Origin: Paracoccus aminophilus JCM 7686
GTDB taxonomy: Bacteria; Pseudomonadota; Alphaproteobacteria; Rhodobacterales; Rhodobacteraceae
NCBI RefSeq assembly: GCF_000444995.1
Contig: NC_022041.1
Location: forward strand, 160,001-224,000
Direction: 5' to 3'
DNA length: 64,000 nt
Positions 9,306 through 18,057 of this stretch are shown one piece after another. A program made the position numbers and the translations under genes. The notes below the pieces were generated by a model, which saw only the letters and a list, made by a program, of their open reading frames with translations, searched no databases and was not told the DNA's origin. The first letter of the stretch is position 1, and every line of letters begins with the position of its first letter.

Positions 9306-9812
9306 TCAACCAGCTTGGGCGGCGGTTTCGCCCCCGCCCAAGCCTTCCGGCCCGCCCATGCTCAAGACATGCTGGGCGAGCGCGCCGGAATTGCTCAGAT
9401 CGCGCAGGGTGCGGTGTTCGAGGATTTCGAGCATCGCATCGCGCACATCGAGCATCAGCAGCCGGATCTCGCAGGTGGTCTGGTTGCGGCAATCGAAACA
9501 CTTCTGATAGGCGGTCTTGCTGACGCAAGAAATCGGCGAGATCGGCCCGTCGAGAATGCGCAGGATCTGCGCGACAGAGATGTTTTCGGCCGGCACGCGC
9601 AGCTGATAGCCGCCGCTGCGACCTTTGCGGGTGTGGATCAGCCCGGCATTGCGCAGCTCGGAAAGGATCGTGTCCAGAAACTTCTTGGGAATGCCGTTCG
9701 CCTCGGCGATGGCCGAGGATTGCTGCATCTCGTCAGAGCTCAGCCGCGCGAGATGGATCAAGGCTTTGATCCCGTATTTCCCTTTCATCGTCAGCATATC
9801 GGTTCCGGACAT
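9306..9812 (-). CDS. Rrf2-family transcriptional regulator with four cysteines
   Basis: 168-residue winged-helix regulator of the Rrf2 family (IscR, CymR, NsrR relatives). The helix-turn-helix is at about residues 10-72: YGIKALIHLARL, then FLDTILSELRNAGLI and RKGRSGGYQL. The C-terminal half has Cys96, Cys105, Cys108 and Cys114, a layout that could bind an Fe-S cluster or sense thiols. Rrf2 members commonly regulate cysteine and sulfur metabolism, which fits the neighbours. It is convergent with the DszB-like gene (3 nt apart) and lies 81 nt after the last gene of the importer operon. An alternative start is Met6. A near-palindrome 10 nt upstream of the start (9822-9843) may be its own operator. 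Confidence 0.9.
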   Translation of the reverse strand: MSGTDMLTMKGKYGIKALIHLARLSSDEMQQSSAIAEANGIPKKFLDTILSELRNAGLIHTRKGRSGGYQLRVPAENISVAQILRILDGPISPISCVSKTAYQKCFDCRNQTTCEIRLLMLDVRDAMLEILEHRTLRDLSNSGALAQHVLSMGGPEGLGGGETAAQAG

Positions 9813-9821
9813 TGCAAATTG

Positions 9822-9843
9822 GCGGTCGGTGTAACACGACCGC
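9822..9843. promoter_or_regulatory. near-palindrome, candidate Rrf2 operator
   Basis: GCGGTC-g-GTGT-a-ACAC-GACCGC is a 10-bp inverted repeat with one bulged base around a central A. It sits 10 bp upstream of the regulator's start codon, where binding would block transcription or translation initiation. Autoregulation is inferred and the site is untested. Confidence 0.35.
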
Positions 9844-9882
9844 TCCCCAGACGAAAGCGCCGCGCCACCTGAAGGGGAGCGG
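9840..9882 (-). terminator. long-loop hairpin after the importer operon
   Basis: CCGCTCCCC (9840-9848) pairs with GGGGAGCGG (9874-9882) across a 25-nt loop, just downstream of the 54-codon gene. There is no T tract, so it may be a weak terminator, an mRNA-stabilising hairpin, or chance. Confidence 0.3.
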
Positions 9883-9893
9883 CGGATGAGGCG

Positions 9894-10058
9894 TCAGGCG
9901 GGCTTTGTGCGCGCCTTCGCGGCGAAGGGATCGGGCAGGCTTGCCCCGTCGAGAGGCCATGCGGCGACATCGACCGGGGCCGCGACAAAGCCAGGCGCGA
10001 ATAGAAAGTGGGCCTGATCCTGCAAGGCTGTCAGGCGCGAGCGGGACAGATCAGCCAT
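9894..10058 (-). CDS. small unknown protein (54 aa) ending the importer operon
   Basis: 54 codons. The start ATG overlaps the stop of the upstream ATPase by one base (TGATG), and an excellent Shine-Dalgarno GAGGAGG lies a few bases upstream, so translation is well supported. The product begins [20 protein letters not shown] and continues with a Pro/Ala-rich, mildly hydrophobic middle. There is no signal peptide and no clear membrane helix. I do not recognise a family. Its place as the last cistron of the importer operon suggests a role tied to the transporter or to its substrate. Confidence 0.6.
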   Translation of the reverse strand: MADLSRSRLTALQDQAHFLFAPGFVAAPVDVAAWPLDGASLPDPFAAKARTKPA

Positions 10059-11014
10059 CAGGCCTCCTCGGCTACGGCAAGGGGGTGATGGCAGGCGAAG
10101 GCGTGGCCGGTCGCATCGGGCTGGATCAGCGGCTCGACGCTGCGGCAAAGATCTGTCGCGAAGGGGCAGCGCGGATGGAAGCGGCACCCGCCGGGCAGGT
10201 TCTGGACACCCGGCAGATCGCCCGACAGCGGCGCGGCACCCTCGCGCGAATGGCTGGCGTCGGGGACCGCATCGATCAGCGCGCGGGTATAGGGATGGCG
10301 CGGGCTGTCCCAGACCTCTTGCGTCGGACCGCTTTCGACGATCCGGCCCAGATACATCACCAGCACCCGGTCGGCGAAATAGCGCACCACCGAGAGGTCA
10401 TGGCTGATGAAGAGGTAAGACAGCCCGAATTCGCGCTTGAGACGCACCAAGAGGTTGATGATCTGCGCCTGAATCGACAGATCCAGCGCCGAGACCGGCT
10501 CGTCACAGACGATGAGCTGCGGTTGCAGGATCAGCGCGCGGGCAATGCCGATGCGCTGACGCTGCCCGCCTGAAAACTCATGCGGAAACCGGTCGAGCGA
10601 ATCCGCGGGCAGGCCAACCTCCAGCACGATCTCTTGCGCAATGCGCTCGCGCTCGGCCCGGCCCTTGACGCCATGGACCTTGAGCGGACCCGTCAGGATG
10701 CGGCGGATCGAATGGCGCGGGTTCAGCGAGGCGAAAGGGTCCTGAAAGATCATCTGGAGCTTGCGCCGCGCAGGCAAAAGCGCGCGCCCGCTCGCATGGG
10801 TGATGTCCTCGTCATCCAGCCGGATCTGGCCCTGAGAGGTCGGCACCAGACGCATCAGCGTCTTGCCAAGCGTCGATTTCCCGCAGCCCGACTCGCCCAC
10901 CAACCCGACGGTTTCGCCTTGCGCGATGGTCAGGCTGACATCTTCGATGGCGCGAAAGGCGCCGGTCGGACTGCGGTAGGTGGTCGAGACGTTTTCAAGC
11001 GAAAGAAGGGACAT
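10058..11014 (-). CDS. ABC transporter ATPase, DppF/OppF type
   Basis: 318-residue nucleotide-binding subunit of a dipeptide-type importer. Walker A GESGCGKS is near residue 38, ABC signature [15 protein letters not shown] near 148 and Walker [13 protein letters not shown] near 172. The oligopeptide-transporter C-terminal extension carries the usual Cys-containing [16 protein letters not shown] segment. The start overlaps the end of the DppD-like ATPase by 20 nt, so the two are translated together. It pairs with that subunit to energise the permeases at 12014-14052. Confidence 0.93.
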   Translation of the reverse strand: MSLLSLENVSTTYRSPTGAFRAIEDVSLTIAQGETVGLVGESGCGKSTLGKTLMRLVPTSQGQIRLDDEDITHASGRALLPARRKLQMIFQDPFASLNPRHSIRRILTGPLKVHGVKGRAERERIAQEIVLEVGLPADSLDRFPHEFSGGQRQRIGIARALILQPQLIVCDEPVSALDLSIQAQIINLLVRLKREFGLSYLFISHDLSVVRYFADRVLVMYLGRIVESGPTQEVWDSPRHPYTRALIDAVPDASHSREGAAPLSGDLPGVQNLPGGCRFHPRCPFATDLCRSVEPLIQPDATGHAFACHHPLAVAEEA

Positions 11015-12017
11015 GAGCTGGCTCTGATTGGGCGGGCGGGGCCAAGGCGGGCCCGGGGAAATGGCAGGCGACGCGACGGTCGCCCGGCTCGACGGTCGAG
11101 GCCGGGATCGCCTCGGCGCAGATCGGCGCGGCGCGTTGGCAGCGCGGGCGGAAGGGACAGCCGCGCTCGCCCTTGGCCGAGGTGATCGAGCCCGGAATCT
11201 CGGTCAAAGCGGCATCGCGATAGGTCTGCTTGCCATGGAGCCGGGGCGAGGCCGCCAGCAGCCCCGAGGTATAGGGATGCGCGGGCTGCGCGAAGACGGT
11301 GTCGGGCGGGCCTTCCTCGACGTGATGGCCCGCATACATCACCACCACGCGGTCGGCCCATTGCGAGACGATGCCGAGATCATGGGTGATCAGCACCACC
11401 GCCATATCCAGCTCACGCCGCAACTGGTCGAGCAGTTGCAGGATCTGCGCCTGAATGGTCACGTCGAGCGCGGTCGTCGCCTCATCGGCGATCAAGATGC
11501 GCGGACGGCAGGCGACGGCAATTGCGATCATCACGCGCTGGCGCATCCCGCCCGAGAGCTGATGCGGATAGTCGTCAATGCGCCGCTCAGCATCGGGGAT
11601 GCGCACGAGGTTCAAAAGCTCGATCACCCGTGCGCGGCGCGCGGCCTTGCCGAGATTTTCATGCGCGATCAGCACTTCGCCGATCTGATGGCCGATCGTA
11701 TGGACCGGGTTGAGCGAGGTCATTGGTTCCTGAAAGACCATCGCGACCTCGCTGCCCCGAAGGCGGCGGCGCTGCTTTTCGGGCAGGGACAGCATATCGG
11801 CGGGACCGGCGGGCGTTGCAATGCGGATCGCGCCGCTGGTTTTGGCATTGCCCGGCAAAAGCCCCATCATCGCGAGCGCGGTCAGGGATTTGCCCGAGCC
11901 GGATTCGCCGACGATGGCCAAGGTCTCGCGCGGATTGACCTTGAAGCTGACGCCTGCGACCGGGCGGGCCGGGCCAAAGGCGACCGAGAGGTTTTCGACC
12001 GACAGAACAGCACTCAC
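10995..12017 (-). CDS. ABC transporter ATPase, DppD/OppD type
   Basis: 340-residue ATPase of the dipeptide/nickel class. Walker A GESGSGKS is near residue 36, then [15 protein letters not shown], signature [14 protein letters not shown] near 154 and Walker [13 protein letters not shown] near 176. The C-terminal oligopeptide domain has [15 protein letters not shown]. It overlaps the upstream permease by 4 nt (ATGA). It forms a heterodimer with the DppF-like protein in family members. Confidence 0.93.
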   Translation of the reverse strand: MSAVLSVENLSVAFGPARPVAGVSFKVNPRETLAIVGESGSGKSLTALAMMGLLPGNAKTSGAIRIATPAGPADMLSLPEKQRRRLRGSEVAMVFQEPMTSLNPVHTIGHQIGEVLIAHENLGKAARRARVIELLNLVRIPDAERRIDDYPHQLSGGMRQRVMIAIAVACRPRILIADEATTALDVTIQAQILQLLDQLRRELDMAVVLITHDLGIVSQWADRVVVMYAGHHVEEGPPDTVFAQPAHPYTSGLLAASPRLHGKQTYRDAALTEIPGSITSAKGERGCPFRPRCQRAAPICAEAIPASTVEPGDRRVACHFPGPALAPPAQSEPAHVPSFA

Positions 12018-13066
12018 AGGCGATCCTCCGAAAAGCGGGGGTTGAGCGCGTCATTCAGCCCGTCCCCGATCAGATTGAGCGAAAGCACGGTGATGACAAT
12101 GGCGACGCCGGGCAGGGCGGTCAGATACCAGGCGGTGCGGATCATCTCGCGCCCGGCGCCGATCATCGAGCCCCAAGAGACGACGTTCGGATCGCCGAAC
12201 CCCATGAAGGAGAGCGCCGCCTCCATCAGAATGGCGCCCGCGACCATGACCGAGCTGGTCACGATGATCGGCGGCAGCGCATTCGGCAGGATCTCGCGGA
12301 AGATGATATGGCCATGACCATAGCCAAGGCTTTTCGCCGCCATGACGAAATCCTTCTGGCGCAGGCTGCGGAACTCGGCTCGGGTCAGGCGGGCGACGGT
12401 GGGCCAGGTCACGATGGCGATGGCAATGGTGATCGTGGTCGCCGAAGGGTTGGTGATCGCCACCAGCACCACGACCAGCACGAAGGCGGGAAGCGTCTGG
12501 AAGACGACGATGATGCGCGAGAGCATCCGGTCGGCCAGCCCGCCGAAATAGCCCGCGACCGCGCCGATGGTGACGCCGATCCCCAGACCGATCGCCGTCG
12601 CGAGCAGCCCGACATAAAGCGAGATCCGCGCGCCATGCATCAGCCCGGCCAGCACATCGCGGCCCATGGAATCGGTGCCAAGCGGGAAGGCAGCATCCTG
12701 CCCCGGCCACAGAAGCGGGCGCCCGACCATGGCCAGCGGATCCTTGGGATAGAACCACGGCGCGGTCAGCGCGCAGCCCGCCATAAAGAGCAGCACCGCC
12801 ATACCGAACAGCGCATTCGGGTTTTTGAGAAACAGCCAGAGCTCGCGGAAACTCCGCCGCCGCTCGATATCGGTGACGCGGGCCGAGCGCGCATCCGGGG
12901 CATGGATATTGCTCCAGCCATTGGCCGGGGGCGCGGTTTTGGCGGTCTCGGAACTGCTCTGGGTCGTGCTTTGCGCCGCGGTCTGGCCGGGATCGGTCTT
13001 GTGCGGTGCGGGGACGCCATAGCCGCCGTGCAGGGAATTGGTGTGCAGGGAACTGTCTGTCGGCAT
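12014..13066 (-). CDS. ABC transporter permease, DppC type
   Basis: 350-residue inner-membrane permease (BPD_transp_1). An unusually long hydrophilic N-terminus of about 80 residues, rich in Thr/Ser/Gln, precedes the family start ELWLFLKNPNALFGMAVLLF. About six membrane segments follow, with the EAA loop around AAKSLGYGHGHIIFREILPNALPP. Typical DppC proteins have about 290 residues. The ATG at 13066 is 2 nt after the DppB-like stop, so I keep the long form, although an internal start near the first helix is possible. Confidence 0.9.
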   Translation of the reverse strand: MPTDSSLHTNSLHGGYGVPAPHKTDPGQTAAQSTTQSSSETAKTAPPANGWSNIHAPDARSARVTDIERRRSFRELWLFLKNPNALFGMAVLLFMAGCALTAPWFYPKDPLAMVGRPLLWPGQDAAFPLGTDSMGRDVLAGLMHGARISLYVGLLATAIGLGIGVTIGAVAGYFGGLADRMLSRIIVVFQTLPAFVLVVVLVAITNPSATTITIAIAIVTWPTVARLTRAEFRSLRQKDFVMAAKSLGYGHGHIIFREILPNALPPIIVTSSVMVAGAILMEAALSFMGFGDPNVVSWGSMIGAGREMIRTAWYLTALPGVAIVITVLSLNLIGDGLNDALNPRFSEDRL

Positions 13067-13068
13067 GA

Positions 13069-14052
13069 TCAGGCTCCGATCCGGGGGTCGAGCCGGGTTT
13101 GCAGCAAATCGACCAGCGCATTGACGAAGATGACGACCAGCGAGGACAGCAGCAGGATGCCGAGCAGCACCTTGAAATCGCGCGCCATCACCGCCTCGAA
13201 GGCGAGACGGCCAAGGCCGGGCCAGCTGAAGACGGTTTCGACGACGACCGCGCCGCCAAGCATATTGCCGAAATGCAGCCCCGCCATGGTCGTGACCGGG
13301 ATGAGCGCATTGCGCAGCACATGCGAGAAGGTGATGCGCAGCGGCGAAAGCCCCTTGGCGCGGGCGGTGCGCACGAAGTCCTGATTGCGCATCTCGAGCA
13401 TCGCGGCGCGGGTCAGCCGGGCATAGATCGCGACATAGAAAAGCGACAGCGAGGTTGCGGGCAGGATCATATAGCGCAGCCGGTCAAGCAGCCCCGGCCA
13501 GAAGGCCAGATCCGCGCCAATCGTCCCCGACCCGCCCGAGGGCAGCCAGCCAAGCTTGACCGAGAAAAGCAAGATCAGCATCAGCCCGATCCAGAAGCCC
13601 GGGATCGAATAGAAAAGGAGCGAGAGGATCGACAGCGTGCGGTCTTTGACCGTGCCGGCAAAGCTCGACATGATCGCGCCCAGAAGGACGCCCAGACCGA
13701 CCGCGATCACCAAAGCCGTGCCCATCAGTGCCAGCGTGCCGGGCAGGCGTTGCAGGATCAGGTCCAGCACCGGCGCCGAATAGCGCGGTGAATAGCCCAG
13801 GTCGAGATGGGCCAGCGAGGACAGGTAATCGCCCAGCTGGATCAGCATGGCGCGGTTCAGCCCCATGCTTTCGCGCAGCGCCGACATGGTCTCTTCGGTT
13901 GCTGAACCGGCTTCGGCGGCAATGACATCCGCGGCGTCGCCTGGTGCCAGCTGCAGTAGGAAAAAGTTCAGAATGACGATTATGAGAACCGTCGGAATGG
14001 CTTGAAGGACGATCTGTCCAGCCTTGCGCAGGGAGCGCCGTATGCTCTTCAC
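13069..14052 (-). CDS. ABC transporter permease, DppB type
   Basis: 327-residue permease and first gene of the importer operon. One N-terminal membrane helix (about 14-34), the periplasmic DppB-type segment, and five further helices are seen. The EAA motif is at RTARAKGLSPLRITFSHVLRNALIP, and the protein ends with LLQTRLDPRIG, as is typical for DppB. Length is normal. Upstream (14053-14110) is an AT-rich stretch reading TATATAAAT on the coding strand, a likely promoter. Confidence 0.93.
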   Translation of the reverse strand: MKSIRRSLRKAGQIVLQAIPTVLIIVILNFFLLQLAPGDAADVIAAEAGSATEETMSALRESMGLNRAMLIQLGDYLSSLAHLDLGYSPRYSAPVLDLILQRLPGTLALMGTALVIAVGLGVLLGAIMSSFAGTVKDRTLSILSLLFYSIPGFWIGLMLILLFSVKLGWLPSGGSGTIGADLAFWPGLLDRLRYMILPATSLSLFYVAIYARLTRAAMLEMRNQDFVRTARAKGLSPLRITFSHVLRNALIPVTTMAGLHFGNMLGGAVVVETVFSWPGLGRLAFEAVMARDFKVLLGILLLSSLVVIFVNALVDLLQTRLDPRIGA

Positions 14053-14454
14053 GGGCGTACCTATCCGGGTGCGTTGCGATTTATATACACTAAGTCGATA
14101 GATATTATTTGAACCGCTGGGCCAAACTGCAAGCGCAATTCGGCGAAGAAACCCAAGCCCTGTCGTGATCGGTCGAAAAAGAGCAGGTTGCTCTCTGCGC
14201 GCTGTCTGTCGGGGAAATTTTGTTCTCGGGCGGTCTGACCGAAAATCCGCTGGGCCGATTCACTTTGGGGGAATCGCGCCGGGGGAATCGCCAGGGTCGG
14301 AGTTGCCTGGAGGTCGCCCTAAGAAGGGCGCGATGATTTTGCGTGACGTAGGGTTGGGAACTTGGCAAGCTCGCGCCGCGCACCACTCAAGGGCGAGCGC
14401 GCGCCGCAGCAGCCCGGCGAAATCCGAGTCGCAAAACCAAGGGCGGAAAAGATA
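14053..14454. other. intergenic region, promoter of the importer operon near one end
   Basis: About 400 bp between the importer operon and tRNA-Lys. The part nearest the permease (14075-14110) is AT-rich and probably carries its promoter. The remainder shows no convincing gene: the only sizeable ORF (14105-14386, minus) is proline/arginine/serine-rich and looks non-coding. Confidence 0.5.
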
Positions 14455-14484
14455 AAGGGCTCAGGCATTGCTGCCTAAGCCCTT
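14455..14484 (-). terminator. terminator of tRNA-Lys
   Basis: On the minus strand AAGGGCT-t-AGGCA / TGCCT-g-AGCCCTT forms a strong hairpin with one mismatch, followed by TATCTTTT. It lies 11 nt downstream of tRNA-Lys. Confidence 0.75.
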
Positions 14485-14495
14485 GAAGAAGAAGA

Positions 14496-14571
14496 TGGTG
14501 AGCCCAACAGGATTCGAACCTGTGACCCACTGATTAAAAGTCAGTTGCTCTACCAACTGAGCTATGGGCCC
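14496..14571 (-). tRNA. tRNA-Lys (TTT)
   Basis: A 76-nt cloverleaf on the minus strand, from GGGCCCATAGCTCAG to TGGGCTCACCA with CCA encoded. The anticodon TTT is at 14536-14538, in the loop CTTTTAA. D-arm and T-arm (GGTTCGAATCC) are normal. Confidence 0.96.
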
Positions 14572-14669
14572 GTCGTCTTCTTGAGGCGGTGAGTAGTTTC
14601 TGGCGCCGGGAGGGTCAAGGAGAAAACGACGGTCTGGTGAAATCTTTTTTGCAGTCCTATATCGCGATC

Positions 14670-15488
14670 ATGGAAAACACCGGGAAAACGCGCCTCCCCT
14701 TCATGAAGATGCATGGGCTGGGCAATGACTTCGTCGTCATCGATCTGCGCGCGGGGGGCGAGATGCCTTCGGCCGGGGTCGTCACACGCATCGCCGACCG
14801 TCATCGCGGGGTGGGTTTCGACCAGCTCGCGGTGATCGAGACCGATCCCGAGGCCGATGCCCGGCTGACCTTCTTCAACGCGGATGGTTCGCTCTCGGCG
14901 GCTTGCGGCAATGCGACCCGCTGCATCGCGCGCTATCTGATCGACGAGACCGGCAAGACCCATCTGCGGTTGCGCACCGATCACGCCGTGCTTCTGGTCG
15001 AAGAGGCGGGCAATGGGCTGACGCGCGTGAATATGGGGCCGCCGGTGCTTGATTGGCGCACGATCCCGATTGCCGAGGATCTCGACACGCTGCATCTGCC
15101 GATCCCCGGCGATCCGGTCGCGACCGGCATGGGCAATCCGCATATCACCTTCTTCGTGGAGGATGCCGATGCCGTCGATTTGGCGACCTTCGGTCCCGCG
15201 CATGAACATCACCCGCTTTATCCCCAGCGCACCAATGTCGAGGTCGTGCAGGTGCTCTCGGACAGCGAGATCAAACTGCGCATCTGGGAGCGTGGCACCG
15301 GGCCGACCTTGGCTTCGGGCTCGTGCTCTTGCGCCGCGGCTGTGGCTGCGGCGAGACGCGGGCTGACGGGGCGGCGCGTCAAGGTCAACGTCCCCGAGGG
15401 CGGTTCGCTTGAAATCGACTGGCGCGAGGACGGGGTCTGGATGACCGGCCCGACCGCCTATGTCTTTGATGGAGTCTGGCGCGAATGA
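14670..15488 (+). CDS. dapF: diaminopimelate epimerase
   Basis: 272 residues. It converts LL- to meso-diaminopimelate for lysine and peptidoglycan synthesis, in the cytoplasm. The two catalytic cysteines are in AACGNATRCIA and ASGSCSCAAA, one in each symmetric half. The N-terminal FMKMHGLGNDFVVID is diagnostic. I chose the ATG at 14670 (MENTGKTRLPFMKMHG) over an upstream one at 14589 that would add 27 residues with no family match. It overlaps mtaB by 4 nt (ATGA). Confidence 0.95.
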   Translation: MENTGKTRLPFMKMHGLGNDFVVIDLRAGGEMPSAGVVTRIADRHRGVGFDQLAVIETDPEADARLTFFNADGSLSAACGNATRCIARYLIDETGKTHLRLRTDHAVLLVEEAGNGLTRVNMGPPVLDWRTIPIAEDLDTLHLPIPGDPVATGMGNPHITFFVEDADAVDLATFGPAHEHHPLYPQRTNVEVVQVLSDSEIKLRIWERGTGPTLASGSCSCAAAVAAARRGLTGRRVKVNVPEGGSLEIDWREDGVWMTGPTAYVFDGVWRE

Positions 15489-16756
15489 GCGCAAATCCCC
15501 CCATTTTCGCGACACTCGGCTGCCGCCTCAATGCCTATGAGACCGAAGCCATGCGCGAAATGGCGGAGGCTGCGGGCCTGCAAGGCGCGGTCGTGGTCAA
15601 CACCTGCGCGGTGACCGCCGAGGCCGTGCGCAAGGCGCGCCAGGAAATCCGCCGCCTCGCCCGCGAAAATCCCGGCGTGCCGGTGATCGTGACCGGCTGC
15701 GCGGCGCAGACCGAGCCTGAGACCTTCGCGGCCATGCCCGAAGTGACCAAGGTCATCGGCAACCACGAAAAGATGCAGCCCGCCATGTGGGAGCAGTTGC
15801 GCGCTCCGAATATGGCCCCCGATCTGATCGGCGAGACCGAGAAAATCCGCGTCGATGACATCATGTCGGTCAAGGAAACCGCGGGCCATCTGATCGACGG
15901 TTTCGGCCGCCACCGCGCCTATGTGCAGGTCCAGAACGGCTGCGATCACCGCTGCACCTTCTGCATCATCCCCTTCGGTCGCGGCAATTCTCGCTCTGTT
16001 CCGGCGGGCGTGGTGGTCGAGCAGATCAAACGTCTGCGCGATCGCGGCTTCAACGAGGTCGTGCTGACCGGCGTTGATCTCACCTCTTGGGGCGCCGATC
16101 TGCCCGGCACGCCGCGTCTCGGCGATCTCGTGATGCGGATCCTGCGGCTCATCCCTGATCTGCCGCGCCTGCGCATCAGCTCGATCGATTCGATCGAGGC
16201 CGACGACAATCTGATGCTCGCCATCGCGACAGAGCCGCGTCTGATGCCGCATCTGCATCTGAGCCTTCAGGCAGGCGATGACATGATCCTCAAGCGGATG
16301 AAGCGCCGCCATCTGCGCGATGACGCGATCCGCTTCTGCGAAGAGGCGCGCAAGCTACGTCCGGGCATCGTCTTTGGCGCCGATATCATCGCCGGTTTCC
16401 CGACCGAGACCGAAGAGATGTTCCAGAATTCGCTGAAGCTGGTCGATGATTGCGGGCTGACCTTCCTGCATGTCTTCCCCTATTCGGCGCGCAAGGGCAC
16501 GCCCGCCGCCCGGATGCCGCGCGTGCAGGGCGCTGCGATCAAGGACCGCGCCGCGCGTCTGCGGGCCAAGGGCGATCAGGCGTTGCTCCTGCATCTTGAG
16601 GGGCAACTGGGTCAGACCCGCAAGATCTTGACCGAAGGCCCGCGTCTCGGCCGGACCGAGCAATTCACCGAAGTCGCCTTTGACCGCGATATGCCTGAGG
16701 GCTCGCTGATGGAGGTCACGATTTTGGGCCATGACGGGCAGCGCCTGACGGCCTGA
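15485..16756 (+). CDS. mtaB: tRNA t6A37 methylthiotransferase MtaB
   Basis: 423-residue radical-SAM methylthiotransferase that converts t6A37 to ms2t6A37 in tRNAs reading ANN codons. The N-terminal UPF0004 domain starts TLGCRLNAYETEAM with cysteines for the auxiliary cluster (C13 region, NTCAVT, TGCAAQ). The radical-SAM motif CDHRCTFC is near residue 155 and a C-terminal TRAM-like region ends the protein. It is translationally coupled to dapF by a 4-nt overlap, a pairing common in Rhodobacterales. Confidence 0.94.
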   Translation: MSANPPIFATLGCRLNAYETEAMREMAEAAGLQGAVVVNTCAVTAEAVRKARQEIRRLARENPGVPVIVTGCAAQTEPETFAAMPEVTKVIGNHEKMQPAMWEQLRAPNMAPDLIGETEKIRVDDIMSVKETAGHLIDGFGRHRAYVQVQNGCDHRCTFCIIPFGRGNSRSVPAGVVVEQIKRLRDRGFNEVVLTGVDLTSWGADLPGTPRLGDLVMRILRLIPDLPRLRISSIDSIEADDNLMLAIATEPRLMPHLHLSLQAGDDMILKRMKRRHLRDDAIRFCEEARKLRPGIVFGADIIAGFPTETEEMFQNSLKLVDDCGLTFLHVFPYSARKGTPAARMPRVQGAAIKDRAARLRAKGDQALLLHLEGQLGQTRKILTEGPRLGRTEQFTEVAFDRDMPEGSLMEVTILGHDGQRLTA

Positions 16757-16906
16757 TTGCGGGCGGCCTGATCCCGCACGCCTCACCTTGCCCGCATCCG
16801 TCGCGCGTCCTAGCCTGAGCGTGACGGGCGGGGAGGGCCTGTGGCCGGTTTCGGCCCGACCTTCGCCGCGCTGCCTGACGCCACGCAAGACGAAGCCGAG
16901 GACCGC

Positions 16907-17821
16907 ATGACGCTGCTTTACACTCACCCCTCGGCCTGGGCGCATCTGACGCCCGAAGGTCATCCCGAGCAGGTCGCGCGGATGGATGCGGTGCGCGATG
17001 CGCTGGAAAGCGCCGTGCTGGAACGCCGCGAAGCCCCGCGCGCAGGCGATGCCGATCTGCTGCGCTGCCATCCGCAAGCCTATCTCGACCGCATCCGTGA
17101 TAGCCTGCCCGATGAGGGCATACGGATGCTCGATGGCGATACCTATATCTCGCAAGGCGGGTTTCAGGCCGCGCGTCATGCGGTGGGCGGTGTCTGTCAG
17201 GCGGTCGATGACGTGCTGGCCGGACGCGCGCCCAATGCCTTTGTCGCCATGCGCCCGCCGGGGCACCACGCCGAACGCGAGACGCCGATGGGCTTTTGCA
17301 TCTTCGGCTCGGTCGCGATTGCGGCCAAGCGGGCGCTCGATCATCACGGGCTCGACCGGGTGGCGGTGCTCGATTTCGATGTCCATCACGGCAATGGCAC
17401 GCAGGATCTGCTCTGGGACGAAAAGCGCGCCTTCTTCGCCTCGACCCATCAGATGCCGCTGTTTCCGGGGACGGGAAAGGCCAGCGAGCGCGGCGAGTTC
17501 GGCCAGATAATGAACCTGCCGCTGGCCCCCGATACCGGCGGGGCCGAAGCGCGCGCGGCATGGCGCGCGATTGCGGGGCAGGTCGAGCGGTTCCGTCCGC
17601 AGCTTGTGCTGATCTCGGCAGGTTTTGACGCCCATCGCGACGACCCGTTGGCCAGCCTGAATTGGGACGAAAGCGACTTCACCGCGATCACCCGGATGAT
17701 CTGCGATGCGGCAACGGCGCATTCGGCTCCGGTGGTATCCGCGCTCGAAGGCGGTTATGATCTTGGCGCTTTGGGCCGCTCGGTGCGCGCCCATGTCGAT
17801 GTTCTGACAGAGGTGGCCTGA
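16907..17821 (+). CDS. histone-deacetylase-family amidohydrolase
   Basis: 304-residue zinc-dependent deacetylase of the arginase/HDAC fold, like acetylpolyamine amidohydrolases. Diagnostic motifs: MRPPGHHAE, the metal-binding LDFDVHHGNGTQ, LISAGFDAHRDDPL and EGGYDL. The start at 16907 has a GAGG 6-9 nt upstream; an ATG at 16841 would add 22 unmatched residues. The stop overlaps the xseB start (TGATG), so it heads the xseB-ispA-dxs operon. The substrate (acetylated protein, polyamine or other amide) cannot be told from sequence. Confidence 0.92.
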   Translation: MTLLYTHPSAWAHLTPEGHPEQVARMDAVRDALESAVLERREAPRAGDADLLRCHPQAYLDRIRDSLPDEGIRMLDGDTYISQGGFQAARHAVGGVCQAVDDVLAGRAPNAFVAMRPPGHHAERETPMGFCIFGSVAIAAKRALDHHGLDRVAVLDFDVHHGNGTQDLLWDEKRAFFASTHQMPLFPGTGKASERGEFGQIMNLPLAPDTGGAEARAAWRAIAGQVERFRPQLVLISAGFDAHRDDPLASLNWDESDFTAITRMICDAATAHSAPVVSALEGGYDLGALGRSVRAHVDVLTEVA

Positions 17822-18057
17822 TGACCGAGATCGAAACCATGTCCTTTGAAGAGGCGATGAAAGAGCTTGAGGCGACGGTCGGCAAGCTGGAACACGGCGA
17901 TGCGACGCTGGAAGATTCGATCAAGCTTTACGAGCGCGGCGCGCTTTTGCGCGCGCATTGCGAAAAGCGTCTGCGCGAGGCCGAAGAGCGGGTCGAGAAG
18001 ATCACTTTGGCCGCGAATGGTCAGCCCAATGGCACGGTCCCGGTCGAGGGCCTGTAA
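17821..18057 (+). CDS. xseB: exodeoxyribonuclease VII small subunit
   Basis: 78 residues; accessory subunit of the single-strand exonuclease ExoVII. The family pattern is clear: MSFEEAMKELEATVGKLEHG, then LEDSIKLYERGALLRAHCEK, a helical coiled coil. It overlaps the HDAC-like gene by one base and abuts ispA (stop TAA directly followed by ATG). The large subunit xseA is not in this window. Confidence 0.95.
   Translation: MTEIETMSFEEAMKELEATVGKLEHGDATLEDSIKLYERGALLRAHCEKRLREAEERVEKITLAANGQPNGTVPVEGL

Noticed and set aside
14105..14386. A 93-codon minus-strand ORF before the importer operon
   Set aside because: Ser/Pro/Arg-rich low-quality frame with no ribosome site; it overlaps the promoter region.
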